From the NCBI GenBank assembly GCA_029260215.1, contig JAJDDQ010000042.1, positions 1 to 47,690 of the forward strand: 47,690 bases of DNA, given 5' to 3'. Under the pieces are notes generated by a model that saw only the letters and a program-made list of their open reading frames with translations, had not been told where the DNA came from and made no database searches. This DNA is from Phycisphaerae bacterium (GTDB lineage: Bacteria; Planctomycetota; Phycisphaerae; UBA1845). Position 1 is the first letter of the stretch. Each line of letters starts with the position of its first letter. Positions 36,927-44,963 of this stretch are shown here, in pieces. The position numbers and the translations under genes were made by a program.

Positions 36927-37529
36927 ATGCGAAGAATCCTCCTCATCTTCTGTGCGTTGGCAATGCTCGCGCTTTGGTCCAACGTGTTGCTGCGCTGGCC
37001 TTCGCCGACGCTCGTGTCGGCCGGGGATGAGCGGCTCTACGACAGCGCGGGATTCTTTCATGTCGAACTCGTGGCCGGGACGATGAATGTCGCATTGATG
37101 ACTCGAATCGGCGACGTTCACGAACAGCAAGGGTGGTATTGGAAGGCGCCGGTCAAGCACGAAGTGAAGAGCTTTCAGTTTGCAGGATCGTTCATACGGC
37201 ACGGAAACGCGACGGACGTGAAACACCACCGCGGTAAGATGAGTCCGAACGCGTTTGGTCATGCCCCGGGATCTCTGACCGGCGTTTGTTTCCACTTCAT
37301 CCGCATCATGATCCCCGCCTACGTCCCGGCCACTACTCTGACCCTGCTCGTCGTGTTTGCGTTCGCCCGCCCGCCTATTCGAACCTGGTATCGTCGCGCT
37401 AAGGGTCGCTGTCTTGCCTGCGGCTACAGCCTCACCGGCAACGAATCAGGCTCCTGTCCTGAGTGCGGGGTTTCAGCCATCCCAGCGGACTCCCTCTCGA
37501 CGTTGTCGGGGAGTGAGGGTAGCGAATGA
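36927..37529 (+). CDS. Membrane protein with C-terminal zinc ribbon
   Basis: This protein of about 200 residues has an N-terminal transmembrane helix (MRRILLIFCALAMLALW), an extracytoplasmic domain (about 30-130) of unknown fold, a second helix (about 132-158, with TTLTLLVVFAFA) and a cytoplasmic zinc ribbon (CLACGYSLTGNESGSCPECG). It is a mirror arrangement of the gene at 35985. The last codons overlap the DUF1569 gene by 4 nt (ATGA). ATG 36927 is chosen because the frame from 36897 adds residues without RBS or homology. Confidence 0.65.
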   Translation: MRRILLIFCALAMLALWSNVLLRWPSPTLVSAGDERLYDSAGFFHVELVAGTMNVALMTRIGDVHEQQGWYWKAPVKHEVKSFQFAGSFIRHGNATDVKHHRGKMSPNAFGHAPGSLTGVCFHFIRIMIPAYVPATTLTLLVVFAFARPPIRTWYRRAKGRCLACGYSLTGNESGSCPECGVSAIPADSLSTLSGSEGSE

Positions 37530-38083
37530 CGTCGCGATCGGCCACGAATCCCACGCCTGCGAACGTGCCGGTCGCCGGCAATTCAGACGTCGAATCCGCT
37601 TCGGACGCGAGCGTTTGCGTACCGAGTGCAGTCGAATTCAGGGATGTTCGATACGCCGACGTTCACGCTATTCTTGAAGACGTGCGTAAGCTTCGACGGG
37701 GCGGATGCCGCGGCTTGGGCCGGTGGACTTTGGGTCAGGCGTGTTACCACCTGGCTGTCAGTTTCGACGGTTCGATGGACGGGTTCGGGGTCAGCCGACA
37801 TCGTGTGATGCGCGTGTTGTTCGGGCGTCGGGCTTTGCGGCAGATATTCGCTTCCGGCCGCATCGACGCGGGGATGACGGTGACGACCCGTCTCGATCCG
37901 CCGGGCGACGTCGGGCTGGAAGACGGAGAACGACGCCTGATCGAGTCTGTGGAGCGTTACGTCTCGCACAGTGGTTCTCTCAGTATCCATCCTTTTTTCG
38001 GACCATTGACACGCGAAGAGTGGGATCGGCTGCACTGCATCCACGCGGCTCACCATTTGCGCCGGTTTGTTTCGCCGACCTGA
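37526..38083 (+). CDS. DUF1569 (DinB-like) family protein
   Basis: This 185-residue soluble protein belongs to the DUF1569 family, a DinB-like four-helix bundle that may bind metal through His residues. Visible landmarks are GRWTLGQACYHLAVSFDGSMDGFG, then HPFFGPLTREEWDRLHCIHAAHHLRRF near the C terminus; the His residues fit the metal triad. Function is unknown. The first 40 residues are low-complexity. It overlaps the preceding zinc-ribbon gene by 4 nt. A 5' fragment of a related gene lies at 35797-35945. Confidence 0.8.
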   Translation: MTSRSATNPTPANVPVAGNSDVESASDASVCVPSAVEFRDVRYADVHAILEDVRKLRRGGCRGLGRWTLGQACYHLAVSFDGSMDGFGVSRHRVMRVLFGRRALRQIFASGRIDAGMTVTTRLDPPGDVGLEDGERRLIESVERYVSHSGSLSIHPFFGPLTREEWDRLHCIHAAHHLRRFVSPT

Positions 38084-38306
38084 TCGGTTTCACCGAACCG
38101 CGCGACCAGCCATCGGTGTTGTTCCGCGTGCGGGGCGCGCCGGATCGCTCCCAACGTACGTCGGCGATGTCCGGAAATGATTGAAATTGGAGTCGGAATT
38201 GGGGTATGATGGGATCTGCTGAGTTCGGGGCTGCGATCAAAATGACATCATTGAACGTGTTGTGCTTGGTGGTCGCGGATTGTCTTTTTTGGAACGGAGT
38301 GAATTG

Positions 38307-39644
38307 ATGCGGTGTGTGGACAGAGGTGGCTGGATGGTGCGGGGTGTTTTGGCGTTGGCGGCTTGTGTGTTTTCGGCGGGGAATGCGCTTGCGCAGTGCG
38401 GGCCGGATGGGTTTCATGACAGCGGAGCCGTGTATCGCATCTGCATGCCGGGCGATGGTTTGTGGAACGGCGGTTTGATTGTCTTTGCGCACGGGTACGT
38501 TTCGGCGGATCAGCCGATCGGCATTCCCGAGGGGCAACTCGAAATCGACGGGGTTTCCATTCCCGAGGTGGCCAACCTGCTCGGATTCGGTTTCGCTACG
38601 ACGAGTTACCGCGTCAACGGGCTTGCGATCAAAGAGGGGTTGGACGATATCCTCGAATTGGTTGACATTTTCTCGGCGATAGAGGGCGAGCCGAATCGCA
38701 TCTATCTGATCGGCCCTTCGGAAGGTGGGCTGATTACCACTCTGGGGCTGGAACTTTATCCCGAGGTCTTTGACGGCGGGCTGTCGATGTGTGGGCCGAC
38801 CGGAGATTTCGTGACGCAGATTAACTATATTGGCGATTTTCGCATTCTCTTTGACTACTACTTCCCCGGCGTCATACCGGGGTCGGCCACCGAGATACCC
38901 CAGAACGTGATCGACGAATGGGACATTGTGTACAAGCAGGCCGTTCAAAAGACGATCGCGGGCGATCCTGAGCGAACCCTGGAACTGCTGGACGTGGCTG
39001 ACGCTCCGGTCGATTTCTTCGATCCTGCCAATCTTGAAGCGTCCATCGAGAATACGGTGCTGGTCATGTTGTGGTACAACATTTTCGGGACAAACGACGC
39101 AACCGCAAAGCTCGGCGGACTTCCTTACGACAATATGAACCGTGTGTATTCCGGCTCGTCCGACGACGTTCTGTTGAATGCGTCGGTCCCGCGTTTCGCG
39201 GCGGATGAGGCTGCCCTTGCGGAGATAGCCACCTACTATCAGCCGTTGGGCGCGCTGACGGTGCCGCAGGTAACGCTGCACACGACAGCGGACGAGATTA
39301 TTTCGTGGCTGCACCCGTGGGTGTACTTGTTGAGGACTGTTTTTCAGGACAGCTTCGAGCAGAACACGTATTTGCCGATTTCGCGGTACGGGCATTGCAA
39401 CTTCACTGTGGAAGAAGTGCTTCTCTCGTTTGCGCTCCTCGTGGATCGTGTCGGCGGCGGCCCGTTGCTGGGTCTCGACGCGGTGTACGATCGGGTCGCC
39501 CCTGAAACGCGATGGCCTGCGGGTAACAGCGCACCCAGAATCTCCAACAAGCAACCGAGCGATGACGCGACACAGGAGTTTAAGGAGCGGCTTCTGGAAT
39601 TGGGGTTTGACAGCGCTGAGGCGCAATCCCCGTCGGGCGGCTGA
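38307..39644 (+). CDS. Secreted alpha/beta hydrolase
   Basis: This protein has about 445 residues with a signal peptide (MRCVDRGGWMVRG, hydrophobic core, ALAQC). It carries an alpha/beta hydrolase fold: the strand LIVFAHGYVSADQ (oxyanion region), the nucleophile elbow G-P-S-E-G-G, an acid in HTTADEIISW and the catalytic His in RYGHCNFT. A long insert between strand 6 and the acid (about 180-320) suggests a lid. The substrate is unknown; secreted esterases and polyester depolymerases have this layout. ATG at 38307 has GGAG 7 nt upstream. The C terminus lacks a sorting signal. Confidence 0.82.
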   Translation: MRCVDRGGWMVRGVLALAACVFSAGNALAQCGPDGFHDSGAVYRICMPGDGLWNGGLIVFAHGYVSADQPIGIPEGQLEIDGVSIPEVANLLGFGFATTSYRVNGLAIKEGLDDILELVDIFSAIEGEPNRIYLIGPSEGGLITTLGLELYPEVFDGGLSMCGPTGDFVTQINYIGDFRILFDYYFPGVIPGSATEIPQNVIDEWDIVYKQAVQKTIAGDPERTLELLDVADAPVDFFDPANLEASIENTVLVMLWYNIFGTNDATAKLGGLPYDNMNRVYSGSSDDVLLNASVPRFAADEAALAEIATYYQPLGALTVPQVTLHTTADEIISWLHPWVYLLRTVFQDSFEQNTYLPISRYGHCNFTVEEVLLSFALLVDRVGGGPLLGLDAVYDRVAPETRWPAGNSAPRISNKQPSDDATQEFKERLLELGFDSAEAQSPSGG

Positions 39645-39752
39645 TAGGGCGGATATCGGAGAAAAAGTGACATTCAGAGTCGCTCGAAGCGGTCGGCAAC
39701 GTTTCCGCATTTCGAGTGTCTTACTACGAGTGCCACGATGAGACACCAACAG

Positions 39753-39787
39753 CGCCGCTGACCGTCGATTCTGACGTGTCAGCGGCG
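39753..39787. terminator. Bidirectional terminator-like hairpin between convergent genes
   Basis: CGCCGCTGAC (39753-39762) pairs perfectly with GTCAGCGGCG (39778-39787), followed by TTTGCC on the plus strand. It lies between the stops of the hydrolase and DUF1579 genes. Confidence 0.7.
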
Positions 39788-39868
39788 TTTGCCATGCGCC
39801 GGAATGTGCCGGAGCGGCCTGGTCTCGCGCCGTCTCCAGCCACAAATTCTACGACGAAATAAACGGTC

Positions 39869-40504
39869 CTATTTCCTCCGCGTGTAGCTTAGCTCGATCA
39901 CTTTGTAGTTGTCGCCGGCGTGCAGATCGATGATCTCGAACGTGAAGTGATCCGCATCCGTTTGCTTGGTGACGTACTTGACCGTGCGGCCGTGAACGTT
40001 GAGTTGCGGTTCGTCCATGCGGCCGTACATCGTCACCACGCCCGTTTTCGGATGACGCATGCCAGCCATCTGCAGCATCTCCGTGCTCATGTTGGAGTAC
40101 CACGTTCCGACGTAGAGATTCTTGTAGTTGTCGTAGCCCATCATACCCTTGCCCAGATAGGTCATGCCCATCATGGTGCCGGTGTGCTCTTCCATGACCC
40201 AACGGCCGCCGAGCACGGAGGTGTATGTTGAGGTGCCCTTCGATTCCATAGCCTGCGAGCCGGGGCCGCCCATCCACATCTTGGTGACCGTGTCCCACGT
40301 GCCGATGTAGTATTGCAGACGCTCGTGCGCCTCGCCCGGCTGCGTGAGTTTCATGTACTCCTGCATGCGGGCCATGTCCTGGGCCGACATCGCGGGCATG
40401 CCTTCGGGCGGTTTTTCGGTTTTTTCCTGAGACAGAACGTGGCTCGCAGCCGCGATGCAAACTCCAACGGTGAGAACAGCGATCCAGGATTTCTTTGCAT
40501 GCAT
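39869..40504 (-). CDS. Exported DUF1579 family protein
   Basis: This 211-residue protein has a signal peptide (1-25, ending SHVLSQ) and a Met-rich spacer (35-55). The DUF1579 domain follows (60-211), including YYIGTWDTVTKMWM, TSVLGGRWVMEEHTG and GMMGYDNYKNLYVGTWYSNMS. The fold is lipocalin-like; function is unknown. A strong RBS, AAGGAG, stands 9 nt before the ATG. It is probably monocistronic. Confidence 0.85.
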   Translation of the reverse strand: MHAKKSWIAVLTVGVCIAAASHVLSQEKTEKPPEGMPAMSAQDMARMQEYMKLTQPGEAHERLQYYIGTWDTVTKMWMGGPGSQAMESKGTSTYTSVLGGRWVMEEHTGTMMGMTYLGKGMMGYDNYKNLYVGTWYSNMSTEMLQMAGMRHPKTGVVTMYGRMDEPQLNVHGRTVKYVTKQTDADHFTFEIIDLHAGDNYKVIELSYTRRK

Positions 40505-40809
40505 TGATCCGACTCCTTATTGAGATGACTGACTCAGGAACCCGCGCGCCTGCGTGAAACGTCGTTGGCGGGAGAGCGAATTTTCTCCAGAATGCCACGA
40601 GCCGTTTCCCGGCGGGACACAAATTCCCGATTGTGAGAACTCGCCTGTGATCGTAACACAGCCAATCGCCCGATTCAATTGGCGGGACGTTGGAGGCGGC
40701 CGATCAGCCGTTGCCCCATTTTCCCCCTTCGTCCGGCTTGAGTGACGATTATTCTTCGACCTGCTACGATCACCCCGTACTTGGTTGGGGCTTTTTGGAG
40801 GGCAAGCGG
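40505..40809. promoter_or_regulatory. Divergent intergenic region (DUF1579 / DksA-like)
   Basis: This stretch of 305 bp contains no gene and should hold both promoters. No clear operator or hairpin is recognised. The RBS GGAGGG of the DksA-like gene lies at 40797-40802. Confidence 0.4.
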
Positions 40810-41145
40810 ATGACCGAACAGGAACTCGAACAATTCCGGAAACAGCTTCAGGAGCAGAAAGCGGAGTTCCTTGAGACGCTGAGCGGCTCACTGAAATCGG
40901 CGGAAGGGATGGAACTGGACCAGCAGCGTGTTGGCCGCCTGTCCAGAATGGACGCGATTCAGTCGCAATGCATTTCGCAAGCAGCCAACCGGCGTATCAA
41001 AGTTGAGCTTCAACAGATCGACACCGCACTGGACCGAATCCATCGCGGCCAATACGGCAGATGCCAAACCTGCGATCGCGAGATTTCGGTCCCTCGCCTT
41101 GAAGCCTATCCGTCTGCGCCATTTTGCATCAACTGTGCCCGATGA
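40810..41145 (+). CDS. DksA/TraR family C4-type zinc-finger protein
   Basis: This 111-residue protein has a long N-terminal coiled coil (about 1-75) and a C4 zinc finger (CQTCDREISVPRLEAYPSAP then FCINC), followed at once by the C terminus. It is typical of short DksA/TraR proteins that enter the RNA polymerase secondary channel and modulate transcription. The acidic coiled-coil tip of E. coli DksA (DxxDxA) is not obvious; the tip region reads SRMDAIQSQ. ATG at 40810 has GGAGGG 7 nt upstream; the longer frame from 40690 is rejected. Confidence 0.9.
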   Translation: MTEQELEQFRKQLQEQKAEFLETLSGSLKSAEGMELDQQRVGRLSRMDAIQSQCISQAANRRIKVELQQIDTALDRIHRGQYGRCQTCDREISVPRLEAYPSAPFCINCAR

Positions 41146-41172
41146 AACGCGGGTGACCGATGCAGCAGCAAC

Positions 41173-41255
41173 TGGGCGTGGCGGGAATCGAACCCGCACG
41201 ACCTTTCGGTCAGAGGATTTTAAGTCCTCAGCGTCTGCCATTCCGCCACACGCCC
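41173..41255 (-). tRNA. tRNA-Leu (anticodon UAA)
   Basis: The minus strand folds as a type II tRNA of 83 nt. The acceptor is GGGCGTG/CACGCCC with discriminator A. The anticodon stem GAGGA/TCCTC encloses the loop CTTAAAA (anticodon TAA). A variable arm TGACCGAAAGGTCG follows, then the T arm GCGGG-TTCGATT-CCCGC. CCA is not encoded. It reads UUA codons. Confidence 0.96.
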
Positions 41256-41368
41256 AAGGCGATACATTAAAACCGTTTACGCCCCCGCACGCCACGCGAA
41301 ATCGAACCCAAGCACGCGAACAGGGCGCGTAGAGCCTGCGCACGATGGCGAAAGCGTGAATTCGCGGC

Positions 41369-41749
41369 TCACGACTTTCCCGCGTCGCGTCGTGCGCGGC
41401 GCGTCAGATAGTCCAATGCGATGGCTGTACCTTTGCGGCGGGGGAGCGTGCCGACGATGAGCACCAGCGCTGCCAACGCGACCACCCCCTGCCCGATTTG
41501 CATGGTGGCTGGTCGAATGAGCAGCATTACGACGATGAACAGCCCGGTTATGCCTCCGGTGGACAGATACATGAATGCCCACGTGTCGCCCTCGCCCGCT
41601 TCGTATTCCAACTCGCACCGGTCACAGCTTTCGTTCATCGTGTACCAGCCTCGGAAAATGTCACCCTCGCCGCAGCGCGGACAGCGCTTGCGCAAGCCTC
41701 GCACAAGGGCCGTCGTGTATCCGGGGCGGGGCGGCTGTGCGCGTGTCAT
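41369..41749 (-). CDS. DUF983 family membrane protein
   Basis: This 126-residue protein starts with a zinc-ribbon-like LRKRCPRCGEGDIFRGWYTMNESCDRCELEY (two CxxC pairs, residues about 20-50). Two transmembrane helices follow (about 62-82 and 87-101), then a basic tail. This is the DUF983 layout, often found near cytochrome oxidase or transport genes but of unknown function. A glycerol-channel-like gene lies upstream on the same strand (105 nt gap, containing a family C repeat). Confidence 0.85.
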   Translation of the reverse strand: MTRAQPPRPGYTTALVRGLRKRCPRCGEGDIFRGWYTMNESCDRCELEYEAGEGDTWAFMYLSTGGITGLFIVVMLLIRPATMQIGQGVVALAALVLIVGTLPRRKGTAIALDYLTRRARRDAGKS

Positions 41750-41798
41750 GCATCATCGCTCTGGGGTCGCGGCTCCCGGTGGCCGTTGTTCCCGAACC

Positions 41799-41825
41799 CG
41801 CGCGAACCGAAGTTCGCGGCTCGTT
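41799..41825. repeat. Dispersed palindromic repeat, family C (inverted copy)
   Basis: On the minus strand this reads CAACGAGCCGCGAACTTCGG then TTCGCGCG, matching the copy at 17853 with one loop change. It lies between the aquaporin and DUF983 genes. Confidence 0.8.
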
Positions 41826-41853
41826 GAATCCGGACCGGCCCTGCCATCGTGGT

Positions 41854-42579
41854 TTATTTCTGTGTGCGATCGAAGATGAACGCGTCGTAGACCAAACCGG
41901 CGATGACCGCACCAGCCACAGGTCCGACCCAGTAGACCCAATGCTGTGCCCAGACGGCTGAGTCACCGGCGAAGAGGGCTGTGCCCAGCGTGCGTGCCGG
42001 GTTCATAGCTGCCCCGGTCAACGGGCCGCCCATGAGAATGTCCACACCAACAGCCAGCCCGATTCCAAAGCCGCCGATCTTCGGTGCGCGCGGATCGACG
42101 GCGGTCCCCAAAACGGCGAACAGAAGTATGAACGTAAGAACCACTTCCACCACGACAGCCATCGTGCTGCTCAACATGGCGGTATCGTGAAACGGCGTGC
42201 CGAGTTTGCAGGCGGCGATTGCTTCGGTCCCGGTCATGCCAGCCGCTCCGGTTCCGAGGGCGTTGAAGACGACGGTCAGCAAAAATCCAGCCAGCCCCGC
42301 GCCGAGGCACTGTGCGAAAATGTAGCGCATGCCGTCGAACGCCCCGATGCGCCCGGTGACGATCATGCAGATCGTGACGGCTGGGTTCACGTGCCCGCCG
42401 CTGATGTTCATCGTCGCGGAAACGGCGATGGACAGAACAACGCCGTGAGCCAAGGCAATAATCAGTAAACCGGCGGACTGCCCGGACCATGTGGTCGTCA
42501 GGATCGCACCCGCGCCGATGAAGGTCAGTAGAAACGTTGCGATCAACTCGCACGTACAGTTGCGTACCCAGCCAGCCAT
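41854..42579 (-). CDS. Aquaporin / MIP family channel
   Basis: This 241-residue protein has six transmembrane helices and two NPA boxes: SGGHVNPAVTICMIV (about 63-77) and GAAMNPARTLGTAL (about 185-200). It is a water or small-solute channel of the inner membrane. The aromatic/arginine filter Arg follows the second NPA, as in water channels. ATG at 42579 (MAGWVRNCTCELIATFLLTF) has GGAG 7 nt upstream; the longer frame from 42618 is not used. Confidence 0.94.
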   Translation of the reverse strand: MAGWVRNCTCELIATFLLTFIGAGAILTTTWSGQSAGLLIIALAHGVVLSIAVSATMNISGGHVNPAVTICMIVTGRIGAFDGMRYIFAQCLGAGLAGFLLTVVFNALGTGAAGMTGTEAIAACKLGTPFHDTAMLSSTMAVVVEVVLTFILLFAVLGTAVDPRAPKIGGFGIGLAVGVDILMGGPLTGAAMNPARTLGTALFAGDSAVWAQHWVYWVGPVAGAVIAGLVYDAFIFDRTQK

Positions 42580-43003
42580 GAGGATTCTCCAGAGATCAAC
42601 CGATTCGCCCGTTCGCAAGCAGCCACGCCCGTTGAAGGCGCCGCGTCAAGCTATCGCAACGTCGCGATGCACCCGCCCGTGGGCGACGGAGATTATCCGC
42701 TTTGGCGTGCGGAGGCTACCCGGTAACCGGCGCCGTGTACCGTTTCTCGCGGATCACGCCAGGTGCATGACAGTTTCGGCGGGGTGTACGCGATCTATCA
42801 GAGCCGCGACCGTGAGGGAGCGGAGGGCACGAGCCGCCTCAATTGCTCTGAAAACATGTTTCTCATAGGATGCGCGAGTCGTGAAGCACTACGCCGGTGC
42901 ATGGTCGCTCCTGTTTTTCCGAGAACGAGCGTATTCAGCAAAGAACAGGCAAACAACAAGCGGGCGATCGACGGGCGTTCAACACCAACGGAGCAAGACG
43001 GGC
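42580..43003. other. Intergenic region upstream of glyS with a planctomycete-type repeat
   Basis: This stretch of 424 bp holds no gene. At 42799-42822 it contains CAGAGCCGCGACCGTGAGGG followed by AGCGG, a word I recognise from memory as frequent in planctomycete intergenic DNA; only one copy is seen in this window. The glyS and aquaporin promoters should be here. Confidence 0.55.
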
Positions 43004-44689
43004 ATGGCAGCGGGCAAAGCCGAAATGGAGAAAATCGTCGCGTTGTGCAAGCGACGCGGGTTCATCTTCCAATCCAGCGAGATTTACGGCGGAATCGGCG
43101 GTTTCTGGGACTACGGCCCACTCGGCACCGAGCTGAAACGCAATATCAAAAACGCCTGGTGGAACGATATGGTGCTCAACCCGCCCCTCGGCCCCGGTGG
43201 CAGGGAGTTCCAGATGGTCGGCGTGGATTGCTCGATCATCATGAATCCGAAGGTGTGGGAGGCCAGTGGGCACGTGGGTGGGTTTAGCGACCCGATGGTG
43301 GACTGTAAGGAATGCAAGGGGCGGTTTCGCGCCGATACCCTTTATTCCATTCAAGTGCACCGATCTAACACTATCGAAGGATTCGACGAGTTCTTTGAAC
43401 CTAGCGCGAAACCTGCGCCGACGAACATGAGTTTAGACAACAAGAATCTTTACGGAATCATCGGTGGCACAATGGAGACAGATTCGCTCGAAGAAGCAGC
43501 GAATCTAGCCGAAAATACCGTTCGTGAATTTGCAAAGAAGAACAATCTCGCACCATTCAAGAAGTTCGAAATTGAAATGGGTGCAACGGATGAGTCCGCG
43601 CGGCGGGTTTATGTTCGAGGAAGAGATGGCAAAGGGGAGTCGTACGAGTGTTTCGTGCTTGGTGGTGACGGCTTGATAACTTGGAATTCATGTCCACGGT
43701 GTCAAAGCCCCAATTCGTTGACCGAACCGCGCGAATTTAACCTGATGTTCCAGACGTTCGTTGGGGCGGTTCAGGACGACAGCAGCGTCGCCTACCTCCG
43801 CCCGGAGACTGCCCAGGGCATCTTCGCGAATTTCAAGAATGTCATGGACTCCTCGCGCGTGAAGATTCCGTTCGGCATTGCACAGATCGGCAAGGCCTTT
43901 CGCAATGAGATTAACCCGCGAAACTTCACATTCCGCTCGCGCGAGTTCGAGCAGATGGAGATCGAATTCTTCTGCCATCCCAGCGAGTCGATGGAATGGT
44001 ACGAGTTCTGGCGCGACACGCGCATCAACTGGTACACGTCGCTGAACATCAAGAGCGACAAGCTCCGCCCGCGACAGCAGGAGGGCGACGAACTGGCCCA
44101 CTACAGTAAAGCCTGCACGGACATCGAATACCTGTTCCCCTTCTCTGAGGAGACGCAGGAGTTGGAGGGCGTAGCCCATCGCGGCTGCTACGATTTGGAG
44201 GCCCACGGTGAAGCCGCCAAAGGCAAGAAAAATGCCTTCGCGGTGATCGACGACACGACTAAGGAGCGTTACGTCCCGCACGTCATTGAGCCGTCGGCCG
44301 GCGCGGACCGCTTCACGCTGGCCACCATCTGCGAGGCCTACTCCTACGACGAAAACCGCGCCAGCCCCGAGTTCATGTGTTTCCACCCGCGCCTGGCGCC
44401 GATTAAGGCTGCGGTGTTTCCGCTGGTCGCCAAGGACGGCATGCCCGAAATCGCCGAGCCGATCTACCGCGAGATCAAAAAGCACTACCCGGCTCAATAC
44501 GACGCCAAGCAGTCCATCGGCAAACGCTACGCAAGAATGGACGAAGCCGGCACACCGTTCTGCTTCACCATCGACGGGCAATCCAAGGAGGACGGCACAG
44601 TCACCGTCCGCAACCGCGACGACGCCAGCCAAATCCGCATCGACAAATCGCGATGCCTGGAGTACCTGCGCGATCAGTTGGGCCTATAG
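43004..44689 (+). CDS. glyS: Glycyl-tRNA synthetase, class II dimeric type
   Basis: This 561-residue enzyme charges tRNA-Gly. It is the alpha2 (eukaryote/archaea-like, GlyQS-unrelated) type. Motif 1 region GGFWDYGPLGTELKRNIKNAWW, then VGGFSDPMVDCKECKGRFRAD, NLMFQTFVGAV, YLRPETAQGIFANFKNV, motif 2 FRNEINPRNFTFRSREFEQMEIEFF, and motif 3 close to EPSAGADRFTLA are present. The anticodon-binding domain (APIKAAVFPLV...) ends the protein. Residues about 110-245 differ from common bacterial versions: an insertion of higher AT content between the two zinc-knuckle halves (DCKEC and CPRC). ATG 43004 is chosen; ATG 43025 is an alternative. Confidence 0.95.
   Translation: MAAGKAEMEKIVALCKRRGFIFQSSEIYGGIGGFWDYGPLGTELKRNIKNAWWNDMVLNPPLGPGGREFQMVGVDCSIIMNPKVWEASGHVGGFSDPMVDCKECKGRFRADTLYSIQVHRSNTIEGFDEFFEPSAKPAPTNMSLDNKNLYGIIGGTMETDSLEEAANLAENTVREFAKKNNLAPFKKFEIEMGATDESARRVYVRGRDGKGESYECFVLGGDGLITWNSCPRCQSPNSLTEPREFNLMFQTFVGAVQDDSSVAYLRPETAQGIFANFKNVMDSSRVKIPFGIAQIGKAFRNEINPRNFTFRSREFEQMEIEFFCHPSESMEWYEFWRDTRINWYTSLNIKSDKLRPRQQEGDELAHYSKACTDIEYLFPFSEETQELEGVAHRGCYDLEAHGEAAKGKKNAFAVIDDTTKERYVPHVIEPSAGADRFTLATICEAYSYDENRASPEFMCFHPRLAPIKAAVFPLVAKDGMPEIAEPIYREIKKHYPAQYDAKQSIGKRYARMDEAGTPFCFTIDGQSKEDGTVTVRNRDDASQIRIDKSRCLEYLRDQLGL
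43330..43735 (+). other. AT-richer internal block of glyS
   Basis: In three lines counted (43381-43560) GC is about 46%, against about 63% in 44341-44520 of the same gene. The block encodes the insert between the zinc-knuckle halves, from TLYSIQVHRSNTIEGF to LGGDGLITWNS. Codon choice (TTA, GAA, AAT) differs from the rest of the gene. Confidence 0.7.
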
Positions 44690-44846
44690 CGCGGAAGGCG
44701 GTGACAAAGCCGGTTGGAAGCACAAGCGGCGTGAATCCGCGTTTCATTCTGCCAGCCGCTCAATCATGAACTCCGCGCACACTTCGCAAGACCGCCGAAC
44801 ACTCATGGCTTCTCATTAGTGAGAACCCGGCGCCATCCCGCCCGTT

Positions 44847-44863
44847 TTGGTATGAAACTTGCA
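44847..44863 (+). promoter_or_regulatory. Sigma-54 (-24/-12) type promoter of the selenocytochrome operon
   Basis: TTGGTATGAAACTTGCA fits the consensus TTGGCACG-N4-TTGCW, with invariant GG and GC exactly 10 bases apart. It lies about 100 bases upstream of the cytochrome start. Transcription would begin about 12 bases downstream, near 44875. An RpoN-dependent activator is implied but none is encoded nearby. Confidence 0.7.
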
Positions 44864-44872
44864 CGGTGTCTT

Positions 44873-44893
44873 GCGGAGCGACATTCGCTCCGC
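44873..44893 (+). other. Perfect 9-bp hairpin at the predicted transcript start
   Basis: GCGGAGCGA pairs with TCGCTCCGC around the loop CAT. It lies immediately after the sigma-54 box, so it would form the 5' end of the mRNA or act as an operator. Confidence 0.65.
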
Positions 44894-44963
44894 GGCTGGC
44901 GGAGTCATTATCGCCGCCGACTGCGTTGTGCGATGCCCGCTCGGTTTCGAAAGGGGGCCAGCC

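Noticed and set aside
37980-39845. 621-codon minus-strand ORF
   Set aside because: Antisense to the secreted hydrolase; Arg/His-rich composition typical of a GC-rich shadow frame.
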